Made by a program: the position numbers and the translations under genes | Shown here: positions 15,997 to 23,457 of the stretch, piece by piece | Layout of the letters: each line of letters opens with the position of its first letter | How positions within the stretch are numbered: position 1 is the stretch's first letter | Assembly: GCA_002049545.1 (NCBI GenBank) | Contig: LLYT01000021.1 | Span: 1-33,561 of the forward strand | Origin: Deltaproteobacteria bacterium tcs-42 | GTDB taxonomy: Bacteria; Desulfobacterota; Desulfuromonadia; Desulfuromonadales; Geopsychrobacteraceae | Length of the DNA stretch: 33,561 nt | Reading direction: 5' to 3' | Notes under the pieces: generated by a model | The model's database searches: none | Seen by the model: only the letters and a program-made list of their open reading frames with translations | What the model was told of the DNA's origin: nothing

Positions 15997-17154
15997 TTGG
16001 ACGAGAGTACGACAAAAACAACTTACGTTAATCAGATCAAGGAGCGTAACAGGATTCACTCGATTTTTCTGGTGCGCGATAAAATTACCGCGATGGCAAA
16101 AAACGGTAAACCCTATATGACCTTGAAAATGATGGATCGAACCGGTGAGGTTGAGGGGCGGATCTGGGATCAGGTGGATCAGTTTTCTGCCATGTTTGGC
16201 AAAGACGATTTTATTCAGGTCAATGCTAAAGCCAGTGTTTATATGGGAAAGATGCAATTGATCGTTCAGGATCTGCAGCCGGTTGCTGAAAGCCAGGTTG
16301 ATCTGGCTGATTTTCTTCCGGTTTCACAGCGCACCACAGCAGCGATGCGTGCTGAACTGGATCTGCTGATTGAGTCGCTGACCGATCCAGATATTGAAAG
16401 ATTACTGCGGGCGTTTTTTGATGATCCAGAGTTTTTTTCTCTCTACAGTCAAGCCCCGGCTGCCAAAGCAATGCATCATGTCTATCTCGGGGGCTTGTTG
16501 GAACACTCGCTTGCAGTTGCGGCATTGGCAGGCGATGTGGCGGTTCGCTATCCACAGGTCAATCGTGATCTGTTGCTCTGCGGCGCATTGCTCCACGACA
16601 TTGGTAAGGTCAGTGAGCTGTCTTATCGACGCTCCTTCGATTATACTGATGAGGGTAAACTTTTGGGTCACATTGTTATCGGGACGCAGATGGTTGAAGA
16701 CCGGGTCCGGAACCTTCCGGGTTTCCCCCCCGAGCTCGCAATAATGATCAAACATCTGCTCCTTTCGCATCATGGTCAATACGATTTTGGTTCGCCAAAA
16801 CGGCCTAAATTTCTTGAGGCGGTCATTCTTAATTTTGTTGACGATCTTGATTCGAAAATCAATGGAGTACAAACCCATATCGATAAAGAACCCGATCGAG
16901 AGGGGAACTGGACCAGCTATCATCGTCTATATGATCGATATTTTTATACGGGATCGAATCCGTTAGAAGGGGCAGATCAGTCAGCTCAGACGGTATCGCC
17001 GGTCCCGCAACCACCGCCGGTGAAAGAAAAAAAGCCGGTGAGAGAAAAACGCCAACGTTATGATAAGCCCCTTGGGGCAACTATGGGCGATCAATTGAAA
17101 GAGAAGAATCTGGATCTTTTTGCTAATTTTACTGATAAAGGGGAAAACTCTTGA
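15997..17154 (+). CDS. OB-fold and HD-domain 3'-5' exoribonuclease (YhaM-like)
   Basis: A 385-aa protein with an N-terminal OB-fold (about residues 15-100: GKPYMTLKMMDRTGEVEGRIWD) and a C-terminal HD phosphohydrolase domain. Metal ligands visible are His170 (LLEHS), His200-Asp201 (LLHDIGK) and the SHHGQYDFGSP segment with later Asp residues in FVDDLDSK. This order is that of the YhaM family, which trims RNA or DNA from the 3' end. The last 70 residues are Pro- and Lys-rich and likely disordered. The start is a TTG at 15997 with AAGAGGA upstream, twelve bases after the previous stop. The stop overlaps the next start by four bases. Confidence 0.88.
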   Translation: MDESTTKTTYVNQIKERNRIHSIFLVRDKITAMAKNGKPYMTLKMMDRTGEVEGRIWDQVDQFSAMFGKDDFIQVNAKASVYMGKMQLIVQDLQPVAESQVDLADFLPVSQRTTAAMRAELDLLIESLTDPDIERLLRAFFDDPEFFSLYSQAPAAKAMHHVYLGGLLEHSLAVAALAGDVAVRYPQVNRDLLLCGALLHDIGKVSELSYRRSFDYTDEGKLLGHIVIGTQMVEDRVRNLPGFPPELAIMIKHLLLSHHGQYDFGSPKRPKFLEAVILNFVDDLDSKINGVQTHIDKEPDREGNWTSYHRLYDRYFYTGSNPLEGADQSAQTVSPVPQPPPVKEKKPVREKRQRYDKPLGATMGDQLKEKNLDLFANFTDKGENS

Positions 17155-17771
17155 TATTTGCAACCTTGCCTACCGGGCCACTTGAGGTGAACTGTTATAT
17201 TGTTGGCTGTGAAGCAACGCATAGGGCTGCGGTTATTGATCCTGCGGGACATGTTGACCGGATCGAAAAACTATTACAGCAGCATGGACTCAATCCGGTC
17301 ATGATTATTAATACACATGGTCATTTTGACCACGTTGGCGGCAATCGACAGCTGCAAAAAACAACCGAGGCAGAGTTGCTTCTCCACGCCGATGATGGTC
17401 CGATTCTTGAACGTGCTGCGGAGCATGCTGCTGCTTTTGGTCTGCAGACAGAGACCTCTCCGGCGCCGACCCGGGAACTTTCGGGTGGTGAGATGTTGCA
17501 ATTAGGAGAGCTGAGTCTGCAGGTTATTCATACCCCGGGACATTCTCCTGGTGGTATCTGCATTTATGTTGATGATACATTGCTGGTTGGCGATACGTTA
17601 TTCGCTGGATCGATTGGACGAACCGATTTGCCTGGTGGCGATTATGAGTTGCTGATCGGCAGTATTAAAGAAAAACTGTTGCCATTGCCGGATGATACCA
17701 GGGTCTGTCCCGGTCATGGGCCGATGACAACAATTGGTGAAGAAAAGGCGCATAATCCATTTTTGCGTTAA
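17151..17771 (+). CDS. Metallo-beta-lactamase-fold hydrolase (glyoxalase II-like)
   Basis: A 206-aa MBL-fold hydrolase. The metal motif THGHFDH gives His56, His58, Asp60 and His61; further ligands are in HTPGHSPGG, VGDTLFAGSIGRTD and CPGHGP. Short members of this type are often called YcbL or hydroxyacylglutathione hydrolase-like; the real thioester substrate is unknown. The start is a TTG at 17151 overlapping the stop of the OB-HD gene (TTGA), with GGGGA seven bases before it. It is followed after 12 bases by coaBC, within one operon. Confidence 0.92.
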   Translation: MIFATLPTGPLEVNCYIVGCEATHRAAVIDPAGHVDRIEKLLQQHGLNPVMIINTHGHFDHVGGNRQLQKTTEAELLLHADDGPILERAAEHAAAFGLQTETSPAPTRELSGGEMLQLGELSLQVIHTPGHSPGGICIYVDDTLLVGDTLFAGSIGRTDLPGGDYELLIGSIKEKLLPLPDDTRVCPGHGPMTTIGEEKAHNPFLR

Positions 17772-17783
17772 GGAGCTGAGGCT

Positions 17784-18989
17784 ATGTTGCAGGGGAAAAC
17801 AATTGTTCTCGGAGTCAGTGGCGGGATTGCCGTATATAAAGCGGTTGAGCTGCTGCGTCTGTTGACCAAGGCGGGGGCTGATGTTCATGTGATCATGACC
17901 AACAATGCGCAGGAATTTGTCACCCCGCTGACGTTTCAGACGCTCTCCGGAAATCGGGTTAATACTGAATTGTTCAACCTTTATCAAGAACAGGAAATCG
18001 GACATATCTCGTTGGCGGATCGTGCTGATCTGTTTGTCCTGGCTCCGGCTACCGCCAATCTGATTGGTAAAATTGCACACGGATTGGCGGATGATCTGCT
18101 GACCACCACTGTTATGGCGACCAAGGCTCCGGTTTTGATTGTCCCGGCAATGAACACCAATATGTATGAAAATCCGATCTATCAGCGTAACGAAAAATAT
18201 CTGGCGGAGCATGGCTATCATATTCTTGATCCGGCCGATGGTGCGCTGGCCTGTGGTTGGAACGGGAAGGGGAAATTGCCCGCCCCGGAATCTATTTTCT
18301 CTACGGTTGATGCGCTGTTGACGCCCAAAGATCTGTATGGCTGTCGTGTCTTGGTGACGGCCGGCCCAACCCGTGAAGAGATCGATCCCGTTCGCTATCT
18401 ATCAAACTATTCTTCCGGTAAAATGGGTTTTGCCGTTGCTGAAGTTGCGCAAAAGCGGGGGGCAGAAGTTGTCCTGATTGCCGGACCGACCAGTTTGAAC
18501 GTCCCTGCCGGGGTGCGCTTTGTCCCCGTTACTTCAGCAGCACAAATGGGGACGGCGGTGCTCGAATATTATGCTGATATGGATGTTGTTATTAAGGCGG
18601 CAGCAGTAGCCGACTATCGTTTGACTGCACGTGCCGAGCAGAAGCTGAAGAAGACTGCTGATCAAATGACTCTGGAACTGGAAAAAAATCCCGATATCCT
18701 TGCCGAACTGGGGGAGGACAAGGAGAAGCAGATCCTCGTCGGGTTTGCCGCCGAAACCGAAAATCTGCTGGCTCACGCTGCCGCAAAACTGCGCAAGAAA
18801 AACCTCGATCTGATTGTTGCCAACGATATTACCCATGAAGGTGGCGGCTTTGACGTTGATACCAATATCGTCCGTTTTCTTCACCCTGACGGTCGGGTTG
18901 AAAAACTGGAAAAGATGAGCAAACATCAGGTTGCGGAGCAATTGTTAAATCGGGTGAATGACTTCAGGAATGCAGTCAAGACTGACTGA
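17784..18989 (+). CDS. coaBC: Bifunctional phosphopantothenoylcysteine decarboxylase / synthetase
   Basis: Two steps of coenzyme A synthesis: CoaB joins 4'-phosphopantothenate to cysteine with CTP, and CoaC decarboxylates the product with FMN. In the 401-aa protein the CoaC part is first (residues 1-180): VLGVSGGIAVYKAVEL, GHISLADRADLFVLAPATANL with the active-site His, PAMNTNMYENP, and ACGWNGKGKLPAPE with the catalytic Cys loop. CoaB follows: VLVTAGPTREEIDPVRYLSNYSSGKMG, KAAAVADYR and the linker-side ELEKNPDILAELG. AAGGAG precedes the ATG at 17784. Length is normal. Confidence 0.96.
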   Translation: MLQGKTIVLGVSGGIAVYKAVELLRLLTKAGADVHVIMTNNAQEFVTPLTFQTLSGNRVNTELFNLYQEQEIGHISLADRADLFVLAPATANLIGKIAHGLADDLLTTTVMATKAPVLIVPAMNTNMYENPIYQRNEKYLAEHGYHILDPADGALACGWNGKGKLPAPESIFSTVDALLTPKDLYGCRVLVTAGPTREEIDPVRYLSNYSSGKMGFAVAEVAQKRGAEVVLIAGPTSLNVPAGVRFVPVTSAAQMGTAVLEYYADMDVVIKAAAVADYRLTARAEQKLKKTADQMTLELEKNPDILAELGEDKEKQILVGFAAETENLLAHAAAKLRKKNLDLIVANDITHEGGGFDVDTNIVRFLHPDGRVEKLEKMSKHQVAEQLLNRVNDFRNAVKTD

Positions 18990-19080
18990 TCTTCGATTGG
19001 TTGCTGCAAAGATCGCTTGGTTGTCGAGTGACCAGAGCCGAGAGAATTACGAGCGGGGCTGAGGGAGACAAAGTACCAAT

Positions 19081-19776
19081 ATGGAACAATTAGATCAAAT
19101 AGCTTCGATCATTGCGTTGACCATGGGGGTGGCATGGGCTAGTGGAATTAACCTCTATGCTGCAATTCTGATGCTCGGGCTGCTTGGCACGAGTGGAAAT
19201 ATGGTGCTGCCGGCGGATCTCGAAATTCTGATGAACCCGCTGGTGCTGTTTGCCGCCGGGGCGATGTATCTGATCGAATTTGTCGCTGACAAAGTACCTG
19301 GTATTGATAACACCTGGGATGGTTTGCATACTATTATCCGTATTCCAGCCGGGGCTCTTCTGGCGGCCGGGGCGGTCGGTGAAGTTGATCCGGCGGTTTC
19401 TCTGGCCGTGGCGATTCTGGGTGGAAGTCTGGCTGCCGGAGCCCATGCAACCAAGGCTGGTTCGAGGGTATTGATCAATGCTTCTCCGGAGCCCTTTACC
19501 AATTGGTTTGCCTCTTTAGCGGAAGATGTGCTGGTGATAGCAGGATTGTGGACAGCACTCCACTATCCGTTAGCATTTATCGCTTTTCTGTTGCTCTTTA
19601 TTCTGCTGATGGTCTGGCTGTTACCGAAAATCTGGCGGGGGATCAAGTGGGTCTTTCGTTCCCTGGCTAATATATTCTCAGGAAAACCAAGGGAGCCCCG
19701 GCCAACCCTGAATTTCAAGATACCGGATGTGGAGTGCATGAAACGAGTCTCCGATAACGATTCCGAAGATCGTTGA
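19081..19776 (+). CDS. DUF4126 integral membrane protein
   Basis: A 231-aa protein of the DUF4126 family with several membrane segments: about residues 6-40, 50-67, 95-125, 150-170 and 172-190. Hydrophobic, Gly/Ala-rich helices with GINLYAAILMLGLLG, LVLFAAGAMYLIEFVADKVPGIDNTWD and SLAAGAHATKAGSRVLIN are typical. The C-terminal 45 residues are polar and likely cytoplasmic. Function unknown. The ribosome binding site GAGGGAG is rather far (about 13 bases) from the ATG. It lies 91 bases after coaBC and converges with the phospholipase gene, with no evident terminator between them. Confidence 0.85.
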   Translation: MEQLDQIASIIALTMGVAWASGINLYAAILMLGLLGTSGNMVLPADLEILMNPLVLFAAGAMYLIEFVADKVPGIDNTWDGLHTIIRIPAGALLAAGAVGEVDPAVSLAVAILGGSLAAGAHATKAGSRVLINASPEPFTNWFASLAEDVLVIAGLWTALHYPLAFIAFLLLFILLMVWLLPKIWRGIKWVFRSLANIFSGKPREPRPTLNFKIPDVECMKRVSDNDSEDR

Positions 19777-19830
19777 TTTGTTCTTGTTATCAGTGGTGAG
19801 TCGGTCATCGGTTCAAGGTGTTGAGGAAAA

Positions 19831-20742
19831 CTAAATAACCGTAAACAATGGCAGTATTTCGTCTGGATCGGTGATTCCCAACTTGAGTCGGTTGCGCAGT
19901 TCCTGGAGGATCAAGTCAGAGTCTTCCTGACGCAGTTTTCCTTCGAGCCAGAGATGGTTCATATTCTTTCTTATGAGATTGGCTGCCGTCAATGCACGGT
20001 CACCTGTAGGATCAGCGTTCCAGTAGGGGCTGTTCTCATCACCCAGAATGCCGTTGATGGCTTCCAGACCCATTTTCATGTATTCGTTGTGTTCTTCTTC
20101 CTCAAATTTCCACTTTGATCGCTTTGCAATCGTGTTGATTAAATTGTGCCAGTTCTGTAGCCGGGTCACCAGCATCATGGAATTGAAAATTTGCTTATTG
20201 GTTCGAAAAGAAAAAATCGTATCAGAAAGAATTTTATTAAGTATTCGGTCGTGATCTCGGTTATCCTGTCTGGCAAGTAATTCTGCAGTCTCCCAGGTTT
20301 CGTCACGAACCCCGATATCGGCACGGATTTCCCAATAGGCGTGATTCAGCAGGACCGTGTTGTAGGTCATCGCCAATTTATAGGGGACAAAATAATTATG
20401 GGCGATGGTATCGGCCGCCAAGTGTGCCAGATATCCATAAGCGCACGCTTCTGCAGCTGGACTTTCTTTTTTGCACTGTCGTAGAAGTTTTTGACCGATA
20501 CTCCAGTTGTGGCAGTGTTTTAAGTGGTGGGTATGTTTTTTTCCCAAGGTGATGTCTGCGGCAATGCAACCATAAAGAAAATCCATCGGGTAGGTTGCCA
20601 GAAGAGCCTGCAGAGTTGCCGATAATGCCTCAGGTGCTGTCAGCAGGCGCAAACATAATCCTAGATGGACTCCTGCCCCCCAGGCGAACGCATCGGCGGG
20701 AATGAACAGCAGTAAAATAAGCAAGATAATAAGACGTATCAT
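19831..20742 (-). CDS. Secreted zinc-dependent phospholipase C-like protein
   Basis: A 303-aa exported protein of the zinc-dependent phospholipase C/S1-P1 nuclease fold. A signal peptide (RLIILLILLLFIPADAFA) is followed at once by Trp21 in WGAGVHLGLCL. In bacterial PC-PLC the mature N-terminal Trp is a zinc ligand, so cleavage before Trp21 would give the right start. Other ligand-type motifs are DFLYGCIAADITLGKKHTHH and YGYLAHLAADTIAHNYFVP. Whether it cleaves phospholipid is not known. The ATG at 20742 is chosen for the signal peptide, with GGAAG a few bases before; the frame stays open upstream to 20985 but there it overlaps the divergent uracil-DNA glycosylase gene. Confidence 0.83.
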   Translation of the reverse strand: MIRLIILLILLLFIPADAFAWGAGVHLGLCLRLLTAPEALSATLQALLATYPMDFLYGCIAADITLGKKHTHHLKHCHNWSIGQKLLRQCKKESPAAEACAYGYLAHLAADTIAHNYFVPYKLAMTYNTVLLNHAYWEIRADIGVRDETWETAELLARQDNRDHDRILNKILSDTIFSFRTNKQIFNSMMLVTRLQNWHNLINTIAKRSKWKFEEEEHNEYMKMGLEAINGILGDENSPYWNADPTGDRALTAANLIRKNMNHLWLEGKLRQEDSDLILQELRNRLKLGITDPDEILPLFTVI

Positions 20743-20765
20743 CTGACTTCCAGGGTTGAATTTAA

Positions 20766-21482
20766 ATGTCTGACAAATTATACCACGAATGCCATGAAGT
20801 AATCTCGCAGGGACGAGCAATTCTTGAAGATTTACAGCAGTGGGGATTTGAAACGGTCGTAGCGTTGCCAACAGAAGAGCCGATTTCCACAGTTGCACAA
20901 CCACATGTCGATTGTTTGCCCTCCAGCAGCTCCAAGACACTGGTTGAACTAGAGGCCGGGTTGGAAGACTGTCGTCTTTGTCCACTCTGCGAACAGTGCA
21001 AAAATATTGTTTTTGGTGCTGGTCATCCCCAGGCCAGGTTGGTACTGGTTGGCGAAGCTCCCGGACGTGAGGAGGATGAAAAGGGCTATCCGTTTGTTGG
21101 AGAGGCGGGGAAGCTACTGGATAAAATCCTTCTGGCGATGCACCTCTCTCGCGACGAAGTCTACATCTGCAACGTCCTTAAATGTCGTCCGCCAAATAAC
21201 CGTGATCCCCAGCCAGATGAAATTGCCGCTTGTGAACCATTTTTGAAGCAACAACTGGCACTGATTCAGCCGGAACTGATTATTACCCTGGGGCGTTTTG
21301 CGGCGCAGGAACTATTGAAGACAAAGGAACCGATTGGAAAATTGCGGGGTCACTGGCATGAGTATGAGGGGATTCCACTGATGCCGACCTTTCATCCCGC
21401 CTATTTATTGAGGAATCCATCCGGGAAAAGACCCGTCTGGGAAGATATGAAACAGGTGATGCAGCGTTTGAGTGGACAATAA
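20766..21482 (+). CDS. Uracil-DNA glycosylase, family 4 (4Fe-4S)
   Basis: Removes uracil from DNA, the product of cytosine deamination. The 238-aa protein has an N-terminal extension of about 65 residues and then the family 4 core: Cys69 and Cys72 (CRLC), Cys140 and Cys156 (16 apart as in Thermotoga UDG) as cluster ligands; motif A GEAPGREEDEKGYPFVGEAG; NVLKCRPPNNRDP; TLGRFAAQELL; and the catalytic-loop HPAYLLRNP. Gene start at 20766 has AGGG upstream. It is divergent from the phospholipase gene, with only 23 bases between the two starts, so each promoter must lie in the other gene or be shared. Confidence 0.93.
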   Translation: MSDKLYHECHEVISQGRAILEDLQQWGFETVVALPTEEPISTVAQPHVDCLPSSSSKTLVELEAGLEDCRLCPLCEQCKNIVFGAGHPQARLVLVGEAPGREEDEKGYPFVGEAGKLLDKILLAMHLSRDEVYICNVLKCRPPNNRDPQPDEIAACEPFLKQQLALIQPELIITLGRFAAQELLKTKEPIGKLRGHWHEYEGIPLMPTFHPAYLLRNPSGKRPVWEDMKQVMQRLSGQ

Positions 21483-21514
21483 TGTTGTCGCACAATTGCT
21501 GCGATGTCAGAAAA

Positions 21515-21871
21515 TCAGGCAAAAATATTGAGATAGGTTCCCGGGAGGGGGGTGTCGACAGGTGCCATTTGATATTGACCGATGCTTGAGTTTGTTTTCT
21601 GTCGGGTTTCAGATGCCTGCGTTTGAGGAGCTGATACCGGTTCCAGAATGGCATTGAGATTCATGGGTTCCTGCTGCAAGGCAACGGTGTTGGCACTGTA
21701 GAGATCAACATATTCAGCATCAATGACCTGTGCCGTCGCTGCATTCCTGGCGTAACTGTCCCTGGCATGTTGGGTTCGCTGATGTTGACCTGCTTGATCG
21801 GCAGGAGAGGCAGCGGTGCCCGGCAATGACCGTTTAGGATGGTCTGTAATATATGAATTGGCGATACGCAT
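21515..21871 (-). CDS. Small protein of unknown function (118 aa)
   Basis: I do not recognise this protein. It has no cysteines, no signal peptide and no membrane segment. It is rich in Gln, Ala, Thr and Pro and looks largely disordered (SPADQAGQHQRTQHARDS, VSAPQTQASETRQKTNSS), with a hydrophobic C-terminal end TYLNIFA. The AAGGAT on the minus strand is about 14 bases from the ATG, so the ribosome binding site is doubtful. The open frame covers nearly the whole gap between the glycosylase and CWC genes and no frame on the other strand competes, which supports a true but poorly conserved gene. It is divergent from the CWC gene. Confidence 0.5.
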   Translation of the reverse strand: MRIANSYITDHPKRSLPGTAASPADQAGQHQRTQHARDSYARNAATAQVIDAEYVDLYSANTVALQQEPMNLNAILEPVSAPQTQASETRQKTNSSIGQYQMAPVDTPLPGTYLNIFA

Positions 21872-21897
21872 CTATGAACTATCTTGATCCTTAATGA

Positions 21898-21940
21898 GCT
21901 GTTAGTTTGTTCTAACTTCTCTAACTATAGAAAAAACAGC
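21898..21940. repeat. Inverted repeats in the divergent intergenic region
   Basis: GCTGTT (21898-21903) and AACAGC (21935-21940) are inverted repeats; within them GTTAG/CTAAC (21901-21916) forms a 5-bp hairpin. They lie between the 118-aa gene and the CWC gene and could be an operator, but the arms are short. Confidence 0.3.
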
Positions 21941-21965
21941 AGTTTTTAGCAAGGGGCAAATCTGT

Positions 21966-22241
21966 ATGGATAACAAGATTGATGAAACACTCTGCCCGCT
22001 TTGCCGGGAAGAAAATGGTTGTATGGCTCACAGTGATGAAAGTTGCTGGTGCAATGACGTGACGGTTCCTCAAGAACTTATTGATCTGGTTCCTGAGGCG
22101 CAACAGCGGAAAGCGTGTATTTGTCGCTTCTGTATTGAAAAATTCAATGCTAATCGGGTTGCGTTTACAGCAAAAATACGGAATGAATCGGGGGATGTTG
22201 CAAGCCTGCGGAAGATTGATATCACTCAGGTTCAATCCTGA
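21966..22241 (+). CDS. Cysteine-rich CWC domain protein
   Basis: A 91-aa protein of the cysteine-rich CWC family, named for the conserved Cys-Trp-Cys. Visible pattern: CPLCREENGCMA, then SCWCNDVTVPQELIDLVPE, then ACICRFCIEKF, giving eight cysteines that probably bind metal. Its function is unknown; proteins of this family often occur as short stand-alone genes. The C-terminal 25 residues are polar. A GGGG about ten bases upstream is the only ribosome binding site for the ATG at 21966. sbcD starts 64 bases after the stop. Confidence 0.85.
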   Translation: MDNKIDETLCPLCREENGCMAHSDESCWCNDVTVPQELIDLVPEAQQRKACICRFCIEKFNANRVAFTAKIRNESGDVASLRKIDITQVQS

Positions 22242-22305
22242 CCCGTTGCCAGCCTTTGGCTTTCATGCAAACTCGAAATTTCTTCTATTAAAATACGAGA
22301 TCACT

Positions 22306-23457
22306 ATGCGCATTCTTCATACCGCCGACTGGCACCTGGGTCGAATTTTCAACAAGCAATATCTCACCGAAGATCAACACCATATTCTCAAGCAACTAGA
22401 GCGTTATCTGGAACAAACTCCACCCGATGTCTTGATTATTGCAGGCGATGTCTATGATCGTAGTATCCCTCCCGAAGAAGCAATCAGTCTCCTGGATAGT
22501 TTTCTCAGTAAAGTGGTTTTGAAATTAAATATACCAACGATCTTGGTGGGTGGAAACCATGATGGGCAGGAACGGATCAATTTTGGTTCCCGTTTAATGG
22601 AGAATGCCGGTTTGTATGTTGTAGGCCAGGCAACAGTCAAGCCAGTTCAGATTTGCATTGATGATGAGTATGGACCCGTTTATTTCTATCCCGTCCCTTA
22701 CGCGACACCTATTGCATGCAGAGATCTTTTTCCCGGCGAAGAGATTAAAACCCATCATGATGGTATGGCAAAACTGCTTGATACAATCAGAGTCATTCAT
22801 CCAGAAAAGAAGAGAAGTGTTTTAATTAATCATTCCTTTGTTGCCGGGGGTGAAGAAACTGATTCAGAGCGTCTCCTTGGAGTAGGTGGTGCGACAGTCG
22901 TATCTCCCAACCTGTTCGAGGGATTTGATTATGTTGCGCTCGGGCACTTACATCGGCCACAGCAAGTTGGCGGCGAACAGATTCGTTATTCCGGGTCATT
23001 ATTGAAATATTCGTTTTCTGAAGCAGAACATACCAAAGGGATGACTCTTGTAGATCTTGATGCGGAAGGATTCTCAACTCATAGTCAGATCAGCTTCTCC
23101 CCTTTGCGGGAAGTTAGAAGGGTCGAAGGATATTTTACCGAGCTGCTTGAGGCTGGCCAAATTTTACCAAGTGATGACTACCTGCAAGTAACCCTGCTTG
23201 ATAAGGGAGCCATCCTTGACCCACTTCCCCGTCTGCGGGAATTTTATCCAAATATTCTGGAAGTGAGACGGAAGATTTTTGCTGAGCCAGGTCGACTTGA
23301 TACACCAGTAAAAGCGAGTGATTTCAAGTTGCGATCGGTTGAAGACTTATTTGCCGATTTCTTCAGTCAGGTGACCGATGCAGAATTGAGTCAAGATCAG
23401 GTCGCAGCGTTTGCCAGGGTTATCAATGAAGGTCAGAGCAACGAGGAAAATAACTGA
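22306..23457 (+). CDS. sbcD: Exonuclease subunit SbcD
   Basis: Mre11-type nuclease subunit that, with SbcC, cleaves DNA hairpins and blocked double-strand ends. The 383-aa product shows the metallophosphatase motifs MRILHTADWHLGR (Asp8, His10), IIAGDVYDRSIPP, GGNHDGQER, NHSFVAGG and LGHLHRPQ, then a capping and SbcC-binding C-terminal region. The ATG at 22306 begins the family-typical N-terminus; the frame is open back to 22081 but that lies within the CWC gene. The ribosome binding site is weak (ACGAGA). Its stop overlaps the sbcC start by one base (TGATG). Confidence 0.95.
   Translation: MRILHTADWHLGRIFNKQYLTEDQHHILKQLERYLEQTPPDVLIIAGDVYDRSIPPEEAISLLDSFLSKVVLKLNIPTILVGGNHDGQERINFGSRLMENAGLYVVGQATVKPVQICIDDEYGPVYFYPVPYATPIACRDLFPGEEIKTHHDGMAKLLDTIRVIHPEKKRSVLINHSFVAGGEETDSERLLGVGGATVVSPNLFEGFDYVALGHLHRPQQVGGEQIRYSGSLLKYSFSEAEHTKGMTLVDLDAEGFSTHSQISFSPLREVRRVEGYFTELLEAGQILPSDDYLQVTLLDKGAILDPLPRLREFYPNILEVRRKIFAEPGRLDTPVKASDFKLRSVEDLFADFFSQVTDAELSQDQVAAFARVINEGQSNEENN

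Noticed and set aside
16402-16923. Reverse-strand open frame of 173 codons opposite the HD domain
   Set aside because: It is opposite the HD metal motifs; shadow.
17598-18221. Reverse-strand open frame of 207 codons across the MBL hydrolase and coaBC
   Set aside because: Both + strand genes show complete catalytic motifs here; the reverse product matches nothing.
19777-19830. Terminator between the convergent DUF4126 and phospholipase genes
   Set aside because: I could not find a convincing stem with a T-run in these 54 bases.
20743-20985. 81-residue N-terminal extension of the phospholipase C-like protein
   Set aside because: It overlaps the divergent uracil-DNA glycosylase start and would bury the signal peptide that begins at 20742.
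22081-22305. 75-residue N-terminal extension of SbcD
   Set aside because: It reads through the CWC gene in another frame, while the ATG at 22306 gives the exact family N-terminus.
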